Source: Cytobacillus sp. NCCP-133 (GTDB taxonomy: Bacteria; Bacillota; Bacilli; Bacillales; Cytobacillaceae). From it: a stretch of 58,944 bases of DNA. The stretch covers positions 1 through 58,944 of the forward strand of contig NZ_BRVM01000022.1 of assembly GCF_026011715.1 (NCBI RefSeq). The letters are read 5' to 3'. Positions 29,801 to 37,518 of the stretch are shown piece after piece (the stretch's first letter is position 1; each line of letters starts with the position of its first letter). The notes under the pieces are model-generated. The model worked only from the letters and a program-made list of their open reading frames with translations, ran no database searches and had not been told where the DNA came from. Position numbers and translations under genes: made by a program.

Positions 29801-30405
29801 GCAATTTATTGGGAGCCGAACAGCATGGATTTATCGACTCTGTCGGTTTTGACCTGTATTCGCAAATGCTTAAAGAAGCGATTGAAGAACGGAAAGACAT
29901 GTTGGACGGCGTCGAGGGAAAACCGGCTAAAATTGAAATCGATCTTGATGCAGATGCCTATATTCCGGATTTCTACTTGTCTGATGGCCATCAGAAAATA
30001 GAAATGTATAAGCGCTTCAGAGGCGTTTCTTCGCTTGAAGATGTGGAAGAGCTGAACGATGAAATGATGGACCGCTTTGGTGAATATCCAAAAGAGGTGG
30101 CTTATTTATTCCAGATTGCCGAAATGAAGGTTTACGGCGAGCTGGCAGGCATTGAAACGGTTAAGCAGTCTAAGAATGAAATACTGATTCTCTTATCTGA
30201 ACAAGCAAGCGAAAACATCGACGGCCAGAAAATATTCCAGATCACAAGCAAATACGGAAGAATGATTGGCCTTGGAATGGAAGGGAAAAAATTAAAGGCT
30301 GTCCTCCATATTAAAGGCATTGAAATAAATGAGTGGCTCGATATCGCCTATGAAGTGATTAAGGGTATGCATGAAGCCAAAAAAGAGCAGCATCCAACTG
30401 TGTGA
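26866..30405 (+). CDS. mfd: Transcription-repair coupling factor Mfd
   Basis: ATP-driven translocase that removes RNA polymerase stalled at lesions and recruits UvrA. 1179 residues, close to the B. subtilis 1177. UvrB-homology region at the N terminus, RNAP-interaction (CarD-like) domain near 490-570 ([20 protein letters not shown]), helicase core with Walker A [10 protein letters not shown] from Gly651, DEEQ at 752-755 and [12 protein letters not shown], then a TRCF C-terminal domain. ATG 26866 has AATAGGAGGG; the ORF's 45 upstream codons translate repeat DNA and are rejected. Confidence 0.97.
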   Translation: [1179 protein letters not shown]

Positions 30406-30659
30406 AAATATGGAAATAATTATGTTCTTAAAATGAAACAATAGAAATGTTTATCTGTTCCATACAAGGGTATTTTTTATTTGAGAGATCATTTGGAATG
30501 TTTATCCGGTTTTGGAATCTATAACAACTATGAGAAAAAGTTTATGTGCACGTATATAACTTTCCATATGAAAGATACTAAGTTCAAACATGGCGATGTA
30601 TTCATTTTCTCCCAATATGAGTCATAGCCAAAAGAGGAAAGAGCAAGTGCTGCGCTGAA

Positions 30660-30789
30660 GATAGAATTGTCTAGCTTTAGCTCCTAGCCCTTCGAGTCAT
30701 AAGCCAAATCACTCCAGAAATCAGCGTTTCCTGCGTGATGCGTCTTATGCTTGCCAGGGTGAACAAGGCGCTTTTCGCTTTTCTAATAA
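30660..30789 (+). repeat. Family II repeat, copy e, before spoVT
   Basis: Single-unit copy: GTCTAGCTTTAGCTCCTAG, CATAAG, a hairpin with different arms (ATCACT/CGTGAT region), CTTATGC, then AACAAGGCGC and CGCTTTTCTAA. It ends about 30 nt before the spoVT start. The gap 30406-30659 is AT-rich and holds no gene. Confidence 0.75.
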
Positions 30790-30818
30790 ATCATCAGATG
30801 AAAGTGAGGCAACGTTGG

Positions 30819-31355
30819 ATGAAAGCAACTGGTATAGTTCGTCGTATCGATGATTTGGGTCGTGTAGTAATCCCTAAAGAAATCCGCAGAACATTGCGTA
30901 TACGGGAAGGGGACCCGCTGGAGATTTTCGTAGATCGTGATGGAGAAGTCATCTTAAAGAAATATTCACCAATCAGTGAACTGGGCGATTTTGCTAAAGA
31001 ATACGCAGAAGCCTTATATGACAGCCTGGGAAATCCAGTGTTAATCTGTGACAGAGATACTTACATCGCTGTTGCAGGCGGTTCTAAAAAAGACTACTTA
31101 AACAAAAATATAAGTGACCTTGTTGAAAAAACAATGGAAGAGCGCACTTCTGTCCTAGTTAACCAGCCAGGCGATATCTCGCTTGTTGACGGGAACACAG
31201 AATCTTCCTCCGCTTATACAATTGGCCCGATCATTGCAAATGGAGACCCAATTGGAGCAGTTATTATATTTGCAAAAGAAGATTCATTAGGAGATGTTGA
31301 ACAAAAAGCAGTTGAAACAGCTGCAGGTTTCCTAGCCAGACAAATGGAATCATAA
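30819..31355 (+). CDS. spoVT: Stage V sporulation regulator SpoVT
   Basis: 178-residue transcription factor modulating SigG-dependent genes in the forespore. N-terminal AbrB-like DNA-binding domain MKATGIVRRIDDLGRVVIPKEIRRTL (the hyper-conserved LGRVVIP loop) and a C-terminal GAF-like domain (about 56-178). ATG 30819 starts exactly at the conserved MKATGI; GTGAGG lies 10 nt upstream. In-frame codons from 30735 come from a repeat. A SigG promoter expected from B. subtilis was not identified. Confidence 0.96.
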   Translation: MKATGIVRRIDDLGRVVIPKEIRRTLRIREGDPLEIFVDRDGEVILKKYSPISELGDFAKEYAEALYDSLGNPVLICDRDTYIAVAGGSKKDYLNKNISDLVEKTMEERTSVLVNQPGDISLVDGNTESSSAYTIGPIIANGDPIGAVIIFAKEDSLGDVEQKAVETAAGFLARQMES

Positions 31356-31373
31356 AAATGAATACTTTATGAA

Positions 31374-31403
31374 AAGGGTAGCGCAACGCTGCCTTTTTTC
31401 TTT
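31374..31403 (+). terminator. Intrinsic terminator after spoVT
   Basis: Arms AAGGGTAGCG and CGCTGCCTT around CAA, with two wobble pairs, followed by six T. Confidence 0.8.
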
Positions 31404-31645
31404 GTTTAAGGAATTATAAAATTTGCTGCGTATTGATAACTTGTTAAATAGTTAATCTGCGTCTAGCGCAATCACTTTACTTATTTGTACAGGGGAGGCG
31501 CGAGAAAACCATCTGAATCTGCGTACAAAGACAATCTTCTCGCACTTGTAACAGTCCGTCTTGCAAATTTAAAAAACAAGCAATCTGAAGCAGCTGTCCT
31601 GATATGCTATAATACTTTCGAATTCATTTGGAAGGAGATGGGCCA

Positions 31646-33253
31646 TTGAAGCCCGTTCATACATCAGGTGATCTATTTAAAGGGACTTTTATTTTGGCGA
31701 TCGCAGCTATTGTTACAAAAATTTTAAGTGCCATTTACCGTGTGCCTTTTCAAAATATTGTCGGTGATATTGGCTTTTATATTTATCAGCAGGTTTATCC
31801 CTTTTATGGAATCATTTTGGTCTTATCTACATATGGATTTCCTGTCGTTATTTCAAAGCTTTATGCAGAGCAGGCTGCTTTAAAGGCGAACAAGGACATT
31901 CAAAATTTATTTGTGATTGCTGCTTTTATCCTGGCCATAATAGGATTCATAGGGTTTTCGGTTTTGTTTTGGGGGGCAGACAGGCTGGCTGCCGGAATGA
32001 ACGATCCTCAGCTTGCTGTTTTGCTCCGAGTAGTAGCCGTAGGTTTTCTCATTTTTCCTATCGTCTCAATCTTTAGAGGGTTCTTCCAAGGAAGAGGGGA
32101 TATGGTTCCAACTGCTGTTTCACAGGTAGGGGAACAGCTTGTGAGGGTGGTAACCATACTGCTTGCGGCTTTTTTGCTAGTTAGTGAAGGACACTCGCTT
32201 TATATAGTGGGAGGAGGTGCCCTTTTTGGGGCAATTACCGGCGGGTTTGCTGGATCACTTATCCTAATTACTTTTTTTTATTTAAAGCAAAGAAGGAAGC
32301 TTCCTTCTTTCATTGAAATTGATTTTAAAAAGAGCGGAAAAATTGCCAAGGCGCTGGTGATCCAGGGATTTGCCATTTGCATCAGCAGCCTTGTCCTTAT
32401 TTTCATCCAGCTGGCAGATTCACTCAATCTGTATTCGCTTCTGCTAAGTTCTGGTTTTGAGGCTGAACAAGCAAAAGAACTGAAGGGAGTATACGACCGC
32501 GGCCAGCCAATAGTACAGCTTGGCATGGTAGTTGCGACTTCGATGTCTTTGTCGCTTGTCCCGCTGATATCCAAAGAAAAAATGAAAAAACAGGCAGCCT
32601 TTCTTCAAGATAAAATCAGACTTGCCCTTCAAATAGCTATTCTCATTGGGGCAGCTGCAACAGTTGGTTTATGGATGATTATGAAACCTGCAAACATTAT
32701 GCTTTTTGAAAATAGCTCGGGCTCCGATGTACTGTCAGTTCTTAGCATTTTGATTTTATTAAGTTCCATGATTATCACCATTACGGCCATATTGCAGGGA
32801 CTGGGATTTATTCAATATCCTGCGTTTGTGATTGTTTTCGGGTTTGTGTTTAAGTATGGATTGAATATTCTATTGGTGCCGCTGTATGGGACAATCGGGG
32901 CAGCAATAGCTTCGTGCATTGCACTTGGGACGGTGCTGCTGCTCCTTGTCATTAAGCTTAAGAAGTGCCTGGAAATATCCTTGATTTCAATGCGCTTTTT
33001 GGTTGTCATTGCTTTAGCCGCTGCCATTATGGCAATTGTTTTGCAGCTGTACTTAGGGGCAACAGGATTGTTCGGAGTTTTTGCACATAATCGTCTGTAT
33101 GCTGGTTTTCAGGCATTAACTGCTGTGGCCATTGGAGGATTTATTTATTTATATATCGTGTTTAAAGGCAATACATTTAAAGAGGAAGAGCTCGCTCTGC
33201 TTCCATTTGGAAGCAAATTAATGTTCTTGCTGCCTAAAGACAATAGGAGATGA
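31646..33253 (+). CDS. yabM: MOP-superfamily flippase YabM (SpoVB-like)
   Basis: 535-residue integral membrane protein with about 14 hydrophobic segments, of the MurJ/Wzx/SpoVB type that flips lipid-linked saccharides. KILSAIYRVPFQNIVGDIGFYIYQQ near residues 22-46 is the family's N-terminal signature. The natural substrate is not known; SpoVB relatives act in cortex synthesis. TTG 31646 is chosen: AAGGAGATG lies 7 nt upstream and MKPVHTSGDLFKG begins the domain; an in-frame TTG at 31628 precedes the Shine-Dalgarno. yabN follows after 8 nt. Confidence 0.88.
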   Translation: MKPVHTSGDLFKGTFILAIAAIVTKILSAIYRVPFQNIVGDIGFYIYQQVYPFYGIILVLSTYGFPVVISKLYAEQAALKANKDIQNLFVIAAFILAIIGFIGFSVLFWGADRLAAGMNDPQLAVLLRVVAVGFLIFPIVSIFRGFFQGRGDMVPTAVSQVGEQLVRVVTILLAAFLLVSEGHSLYIVGGGALFGAITGGFAGSLILITFFYLKQRRKLPSFIEIDFKKSGKIAKALVIQGFAICISSLVLIFIQLADSLNLYSLLLSSGFEAEQAKELKGVYDRGQPIVQLGMVVATSMSLSLVPLISKEKMKKQAAFLQDKIRLALQIAILIGAAATVGLWMIMKPANIMLFENSSGSDVLSVLSILILLSSMIITITAILQGLGFIQYPAFVIVFGFVFKYGLNILLVPLYGTIGAAIASCIALGTVLLLLVIKLKKCLEISLISMRFLVVIALAAAIMAIVLQLYLGATGLFGVFAHNRLYAGFQALTAVAIGGFIYLYIVFKGNTFKEEELALLPFGSKLMFLLPKDNRR

Positions 33254-33261
33254 ATTAACAT

Positions 33262-34716
33262 ATGAAGAAAATAACAATTCTCGGGCTTGGAGCGGGAGAT
33301 TTAGATCAGCTTCCTTTTGGAGTCTATAAAAAGATTAAGAATGCAGAGATCCTTTATATACGTACAAAGGAGCATCCTGTTCTTCGAGAACTTGAACAAG
33401 AAGGGCTAGTGTACAAGTCTTTTGACAGCGTATATGAAAAGCATAGCCAGTTTGAAGAAGTTTATGAAGAGATCACTGAAACATTGCTGGAGGCAGCCTT
33501 TGGCAAAACAGTGACATATGCTGTGCCAGGTCATCCGCTTGTAGCAGAAAGGACCGTTCAGCTCCTGATCGAAAGAGCCCCTCAAAAAGGCATTGAAATT
33601 GAAATTGGCGGCGGGCAAAGCTTTCTCGATCCTTTATTCCAGGCACTGAAAATCGATCCAATTGAAGGATTTCAGCTCCTCGATGGAACCCTCTTAAAAA
33701 GGGATGAAATTGAGGTGGCTCAGCATGTCATCATTGGACAGGTGTATGACCAGTTTGTAGCCAGTGACGTTAAGCTGACACTTATGGAGAAGCTTCCTTA
33801 TGATTATGAGGTATACATTGTCACGGCTGCCGGCAGCAAGGAAGAGAAAATGGCAAAAGTCCCGCTGCATGAACTGGACCATGGAATGGAGCTGAATAAC
33901 TTAACCTCTGTATACGTGCCTCCTGTGAAGGATGAAACGATTCTATATAAAAATTTTTCAATGCTTCGCAGCATCATAGCGGAACTGAGGGGACCAAACG
34001 GCTGTCCATGGGACTTAAAGCAGACTCACGAATCTCTGAAGAAATACTTGATCGAAGAGGCATATGAGCTGATTGAAGCGATAGATCATGAAGATAGCGA
34101 CCATATGACTGAAGAGCTTGGAGATGTCCTGCTTCAAGTTATGCTTCACGCCCAGATAGGTGAAGATGAAGGCCTTTTCACCATTGATGATGTCATCCGA
34201 GGACTTTCAGAAAAAATGGTCCGCCGCCATCCGCATGTTTTTGGGGATGTACATGCTGATAATGAAGAGGATGTATTGAAAAATTGGCAAATCATCAAGC
34301 GGGAAGAGAAAGGTGAAAAGCCGGAATCTATCATGGATAGTGTACCCAAGTCTTTTCCGAACCTAATGAGGGCATCAGAAATTCAAAAAAAGGCAGCTAA
34401 AGTTGGCTTCGACTGGAAGGAAGTTGAGCCTGCGTGGGAGAAAGTGAAAGAAGAGATTTCTGAATTCGAATCAGAAGCAGGAAAAAACAGCAGCCACATG
34501 GAAGCCGAGTTTGGTGATATTTTGTTTGCGCTTGTCAATATTGCCCGTTTCTATAAAATCGATGCAGAAGAAGCAATCAGAAAAACGAATGAGAAATTTA
34601 TCCGCCGTTTTTCATATATAGAAAAACGGGTAAGAGAAAGCGGCAGAAATTTTGAGGACTATACACTGGAACAGCTTGATGCGTTATGGGATGAGGCAAA
34701 AGTGAAAGGATATTAA
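33262..34716 (+). CDS. yabN: YabN: tetrapyrrole methylase-like / MazG pyrophosphohydrolase fusion
   Basis: 484 residues. N-terminal half (1-220) has the SAM-dependent tetrapyrrole (corrin/porphyrin) methylase fold with LGLGAGDLDQLP near 6-17 and AVPGHPLVAERT near 88-99. C-terminal half (about 225-484) holds two MazG repeats: CPWDLKQTHESLKKYLIEEAYELIEAI with the EExxE metal motif and LGDVLLQV, later EAEFGDILFALVN. MazG hydrolyses (d)NTPs and in other bacteria limits aberrant nucleotides or ppGpp effects. The fusion is normal for Bacillus. ATG after GGAGATGAAT. Confidence 0.95.
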   Translation: MKKITILGLGAGDLDQLPFGVYKKIKNAEILYIRTKEHPVLRELEQEGLVYKSFDSVYEKHSQFEEVYEEITETLLEAAFGKTVTYAVPGHPLVAERTVQLLIERAPQKGIEIEIGGGQSFLDPLFQALKIDPIEGFQLLDGTLLKRDEIEVAQHVIIGQVYDQFVASDVKLTLMEKLPYDYEVYIVTAAGSKEEKMAKVPLHELDHGMELNNLTSVYVPPVKDETILYKNFSMLRSIIAELRGPNGCPWDLKQTHESLKKYLIEEAYELIEAIDHEDSDHMTEELGDVLLQVMLHAQIGEDEGLFTIDDVIRGLSEKMVRRHPHVFGDVHADNEEDVLKNWQIIKREEKGEKPESIMDSVPKSFPNLMRASEIQKKAAKVGFDWKEVEPAWEKVKEEISEFESEAGKNSSHMEAEFGDILFALVNIARFYKIDAEEAIRKTNEKFIRRFSYIEKRVRESGRNFEDYTLEQLDALWDEAKVKGY

Positions 34717-34737
34717 TGGGAAAAGGGAGTGGCAAAG

Positions 34738-35004
34738 ATGAGATTGGACAAATTTTTAAAAGTATCAAGGCTTATTAAAAGAAGGACATTGGCTAAAGAG
34801 GTTTCCGATCAGGGCAGAATTTCCGTTAATGGACTCAAAGCGAAAGCAAGCTCAACGGTTAAAGTGGGAGATGAGCTCCAAATTCGCTTTGGGCAGAAGC
34901 TGGTGACTGTCAAAGTGGAGCGCCTGCAGGAAACGACCCGTAAAGAAGAGGCTGCGGAAATGTACTCAATTATTAAGGAAGAGAAAGCTGAAGCAGAAGC
35001 ATAG
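34738..35004 (+). CDS. rqcP: Ribosome quality-control protein RqcP (S4 domain)
   Basis: 88-residue S4-fold RNA-binding protein (YabO). In B. subtilis RqcP works with RqcH on the split 50S subunit to add C-terminal alanine tails to stalled nascent chains. [28 protein letters not shown] is the S4 alpha-L motif; [22 protein letters not shown] follows. ATG 34738 has AAGGGAGTGG upstream; GTG 34729 would fall in that site. It lies 21 nt after yabN. Confidence 0.95.
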   Translation: MRLDKFLKVSRLIKRRTLAKEVSDQGRISVNGLKAKASSTVKVGDELQIRFGQKLVTVKVERLQETTRKEEAAEMYSIIKEEKAEAEA

Positions 35005-35062
35005 CTGGCGCTTTTAGTGTGCGTTTCCTTCGTGTCCAAGACGCAAGAGCTTTTCTTATTGG
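35005..35062 (+). repeat. Family II fragment, copy f
   Basis: Short remnant: GCTGGCGCTTTTAGTGTGCG, TTTCCTTCGTG and AGCTTTTCTTATT match the distal module end. It lies between rqcP and yabP. Confidence 0.45.
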
Positions 35063-35086
35063 CTTGTTCTAATTTCATTTTCCAAT

Positions 35087-35116
35087 TCATAAACATGTAC
35101 AAAAAGGTTGTACAAT
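35087..35116 (+). promoter_or_regulatory. Candidate SigE promoter of yabP
   Basis: TCATAAA (35087-35093), 15-nt spacer, TGTACAAT (35109-35116) against mother-cell SigE consensus ATA-type -35 and CATACnnT. Two mismatches in the -10. yabP-yabQ are SigE-dependent in B. subtilis. Confidence 0.45.
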
Positions 35117-35136
35117 GTGATTGCGAGGGATGAATA

Positions 35137-35439
35137 ATGAGTCAATATTATGAGTCAAGTTCAAACAAAGTGAATCCCCAGGAGCATGATGTCATTATGA
35201 GAGGCAGAAGGCTTTTGGATATCACGGGCGTTAAACAGGTTGAAAGCTTTGATAATGAAGAGTTTCTGCTGGAAACAGTGATGGGCTTCCTGGCGATTAG
35301 AGGGCAGAATCTGCAAATGAAGAATTTGGATGTGGACAAGGGAATAGTTTCCATAAAGGGGAAGGTATTTGACCTTGTTTATATTGACGATCAGAATGGA
35401 GATAAAGCTAAAGGTTTCTTTAGCAAGTTATTCCGATGA
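35137..35439 (+). CDS. yabP: Sporulation protein YabP
   Basis: 100-residue protein required with YabQ for spore cortex formation in B. subtilis, associated with the outer forespore membrane. Core: QEHDVIMRGRRLLDITGVKQVESFDNEEFLLET (residues 15-47) and LAIRGQNLQMKNLDVDKGIVSIKGKV, a YqfC/YabP beta-rich domain. No membrane segment, so it probably docks on YabQ. ATG with GAGGGATG upstream. Its stop codon overlaps the yabQ start by 4 nt. Confidence 0.93.
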   Translation: MSQYYESSSNKVNPQEHDVIMRGRRLLDITGVKQVESFDNEEFLLETVMGFLAIRGQNLQMKNLDVDKGIVSIKGKVFDLVYIDDQNGDKAKGFFSKLFR

Positions 35440-36068
35440 CACTGACCACTCAATTTTTGACCATGCTTGCGATGATTGGCATGGGAAGCGTCTTTGGAGC
35501 TGCCCTTGATACCTATAATCGCTTTCTTATGCGGACCAAACGGAAAAGCTGGCTTGTTTTTATTAACGATATTCTTTTTTGGCTGATGCAGGGATTGGCA
35601 ATCTTTTATATTTTATTTCTGGTAAATAAAGGTGAACTGAGGTTTTATATTTTTGTTGCCTTGCTATGCGGATTTGCTGCTTATCAAAGCTTATTCAAAA
35701 AAATGTATTTGCGGGTATTAGAGATTACCATCAGAATGGTTATCTCTATATACCGCTTTTTAGTTAAGGCATTTACTTTTGTTATTTTAAGACCCATCCA
35801 AGGGCTCATAACAGCGTTTATTGCCATAACTGTTATGCTGGGGAAGGGGGGGTACTCCCTTTTAAAGGTAATTTTCAGGGTCATTTGGTTTACGGTAAAG
35901 GTGGCATTCATGCCTGTTAAATGGATTTTGGCACTTTTGTGGAAACTTTTGCCGAAACATATTAAAAAACCCGTCGAGAAGTTATATAATAAATTGGCAG
36001 GATATTTACAGCAAACAAAGAATTATGTTTTAAAGTGGATTGCCAAGTGGAAAAAGCATAAAGAGTAA
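35436..36068 (+). CDS. yabQ: Spore cortex membrane protein YabQ
   Basis: 210-residue polytopic membrane protein needed for cortex formation, localised around the forespore in B. subtilis. Hydrophobic segments near residues 5-25, 40-60, 68-88 and 115-140; the C-terminal 60 residues are strongly basic (ending IAKWKKHKE) and presumably cytoplasmic. ATG overlaps the yabP stop (ATGA), so translation is coupled. divIC follows after 15 nt. Confidence 0.92.
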   Translation: MTLTTQFLTMLAMIGMGSVFGAALDTYNRFLMRTKRKSWLVFINDILFWLMQGLAIFYILFLVNKGELRFYIFVALLCGFAAYQSLFKKMYLRVLEITIRMVISIYRFLVKAFTFVILRPIQGLITAFIAITVMLGKGGYSLLKVIFRVIWFTVKVAFMPVKWILALLWKLLPKHIKKPVEKLYNKLAGYLQQTKNYVLKWIAKWKKHKE

Positions 36069-36083
36069 GGAGGGAATGCGAAA

Positions 36084-36497
36084 ATGAGTGTCAGCAAGAA
36101 AAGAAATGTAGCTAAAATGGATACAAGCTATGTCAAACAGCAGGAAGCGGCTGAGATCAGTACGGGCCGAAGAAAAAAGCTTTTATTTAGAAGATTAGCA
36201 GCTTTTTTTACCTTGGCAGCCGTATTTGCTTTTTTTATGATCTCTACACTCGTTTCGCAATCTGCTGCTCTGGAAGAAAAAGGGGAAAAGAATAACCAGC
36301 TTAAAAATGAACTGACTGAGTTAAAGAAAAAAGAAGTGGTTCTGAAAGAGGAGATTGTAAAGCTCAATGATGATGAATACATCGCGAAGCTTGCCAGAAA
36401 GGACTATTTCTTATCTGACAATAATGAAATTATTTTTAAACTCCCTGAAGAGACAGATAAAGAAAAGAAAAAGGATAAGGAAAAATCAGCTGACTAG
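36084..36497 (+). CDS. divIC: Cell-division protein DivIC (FtsB-like)
   Basis: 137-residue bitopic membrane protein of the divisome, partner of FtsL and DivIB in septal wall synthesis. Short basic cytoplasmic N terminus, one membrane segment (about 37-58, AAFFTLAAVFAFFMISTLV), then an extracellular coiled coil (LEEKGEKNNQLKNELTELKK, about 66-85) and LARKDYFLSDNNEIIFKLPE typical of the family. Lys/Glu-rich tail. AAGGAGGG precedes ATG. Confidence 0.95.
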   Translation: MSVSKKRNVAKMDTSYVKQQEAAEISTGRRKKLLFRRLAAFFTLAAVFAFFMISTLVSQSAALEEKGEKNNQLKNELTELKKKEVVLKEEIVKLNDDEYIAKLARKDYFLSDNNEIIFKLPEETDKEKKKDKEKSAD

Positions 36498-36505
36498 AGG
36501 CTATA

Positions 36506-36535
36506 TTGACACTCTTTTTTTGCAGTCTGTATGAT
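36506..36535 (+). promoter_or_regulatory. SigA-like promoter before the yabR remnant
   Basis: TTGACA (36506-36511), 18-bp spacer, TATGAT (36530-36535). It precedes a family III repeat and the broken yabR. Confidence 0.6.
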
Positions 36536-36544
36536 ATATAGAAA

Positions 36545-36750
36545 ATATGACTTATCGAAGATTAACAGGCAGTACCCCTTTATAAAGTAAGTTAAGGCTT
36601 AATGAAGTAATTAAAAAGGGAACTGCCTGTAAAGGCGAGATTAGTCAACTAACCATCAGTGGATGTGTGCGAAGATCTATTTCAGCAAAGCTGGGCTGAG
36701 CTAGTATTATGCCATGATCACTGATGGAAGTTTCACTTTATATCTTCCAT
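36545..36750 (+). repeat. Family III repeat, copy B, before yabR remnant
   Basis: Contains GTCAACTAACCATCAGTGG and, 50 nt on, CACTGATGGAAGTTTCACTTTATA. Arms CCATCAGTG and CACTGATGG are perfect complements. The proximal part is GGCAGTAC...GGGAACTGCC. It ends at the yabR ribosome-binding site GGAGGAAGG. Confidence 0.7.
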
Positions 36751-36766
36751 GGAGGAAGGTTTTTTA

Positions 36767-36905
36767 ATGTCAATCGAAGCAGGCAGCAAGTTACAAGGAA
36801 AGGTCACAGGTATTACAAATTTCGGAGCTTTTGCAGAGCTGCCGAAAGTCTCAGACTGAATCCAAACGCAGAAGAAGGCGCGAGCCGAGGATAACTTGCT
36901 GCTGA
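36767..36905 (+). pseudogene. yabR: yabR remnant (S1-domain protein, internal deletion)
   Basis: The intact GGAGGAAGG and ATG are followed by MSIEAGSKLQGKVTGITNF, the S1-domain start of YabR, up to about residue 26 (AELP). The frame then stops at TGA 36857-36859. In the +1 frame, from 36852, the sequence reads QTESKRRRRREPRI, resembling the basic C-terminal tail of YabR (recalled as NTESKR plus Gly/Arg). The middle of the S1 domain, some 75-80 codons of a roughly 130-residue protein, is missing and the join is out of frame. A terminator follows. It sits in the standard yabR place between divIC and spoIIE. Confidence 0.82.
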
Positions 36906-36925
36906 ATCGTGATATATGCCAGGAA

Positions 36926-36958
36926 AACAAGTCCGTATAATAGGGCTTGTTTTTTTTC
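36926..36958 (+). terminator. Terminator after the yabR remnant
   Basis: AACAAGTCC (36926-36934) pairs with GGGCTTGTT (36943-36951) with one wobble; eight T follow. Confidence 0.85.
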
Positions 36959-36976
36959 ACGTCCTAAAAGGCTATC

Positions 36977-37003
36977 AAAAAAACGCCAGCCATTTGGCTG
37001 ACG
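36977..37003 (-). terminator. Terminator of the tRNA-Met/tRNA-Glu unit
   Basis: On the minus strand GCGTCAGCC, AAAT loop, GGCTGGCG with one wobble, then seven T. It lies 12 nt beyond tRNA-Glu. Confidence 0.85.
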
Positions 37004-37014
37004 CTTCTCTGAAG

Positions 37015-37086
37015 TGACCCGTACGGGATTCGAACCCGTGTTACCGCCGTGAAAGGGCGGTGTCTTAACCGCTTGACCAACGGGCC
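37015..37086 (-). tRNA. trnE: tRNA-Glu (UUC)
   Basis: 72-nt cloverleaf on the minus strand: acceptor GGCCCGT/ACGGGTC, anticodon loop CTTTCAC with TTC, T-loop TTCGAAT, discriminator A, no encoded CCA. It decodes GAA and GAG. Second of a two-tRNA unit; the yabR-spoIIE gap also holds Glu and Met tRNA genes in B. subtilis, as I recall. Confidence 0.93.
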
Positions 37087-37124
37087 GAGATAAGGTGCTT
37101 GTTGAGGGTGACCGAGGCGCTTGA

Positions 37125-37198
37125 TAACAGCGAAGGGGATCGAACCCCCGACCTCACGGGTATGAACCGTACGCTCTAGCCAGCTGAGCTACACCGCC
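37125..37198 (-). tRNA. trnM: tRNA-Met (CAU), elongator type
   Basis: 74-nt cloverleaf on the minus strand: D-arm GCTC/GAGC, anticodon stem TACGG/CCGTG with loop TTCATAC (anticodon CAT), T-loop TTCGATC, discriminator A. The acceptor pairs GGCGGTG with CGCTGTT, i.e. four G-U wobbles in seven pairs, and the T-stem has two more. It lacks the three consecutive G-C anticodon-stem pairs typical of initiators. CCA is not encoded. Confidence 0.88.
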
Positions 37199-37452
37199 AT
37201 ATATTTATAGATTAAAAGCTGTGCCCTGAAGCACAAGGTTTATAATACAAACTTTTAAAAAGGAAGTCAATAAGGTATTTAAAGAAATATGTCGCAAATT
37301 CCCCTTAATGCTTCGTAATTTTTCCATGATATTTTATTCTTAATAATCCAGTCTTTTCAGCGTTTTGCGTTGCCACTTCTTTCAGGTAAAAGGATGCTGT
37401 TTGCAAAATAGCTCTTAAATATTGTTACCTAACCCCATATATAGTGGAAAAC

Positions 37453-37518
37453 AGTCGAACGAAAAGCCTGGGCTTGTCCGCTATTTTGACAAACTTTTGA
37501 GGGTAGGGCACTTATAAT
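37453..37518 (+). promoter_or_regulatory. Spo0A-type SigA promoter of spoIIE (21-bp spacer)
   Basis: TTGACA (37486-37491), 21-bp spacer, TATAAT (37513-37518). Perfect hexamers with an over-long spacer are the mark of the Spo0A-activated spoIIE and spoIIG promoters of B. subtilis. Spo0A-like boxes are AGTCGAA (37453-37459) and TTTGACA (37485-37491), the latter over the -35. Upstream, 37199-37450 is AT-rich without a gene. Confidence 0.8.
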
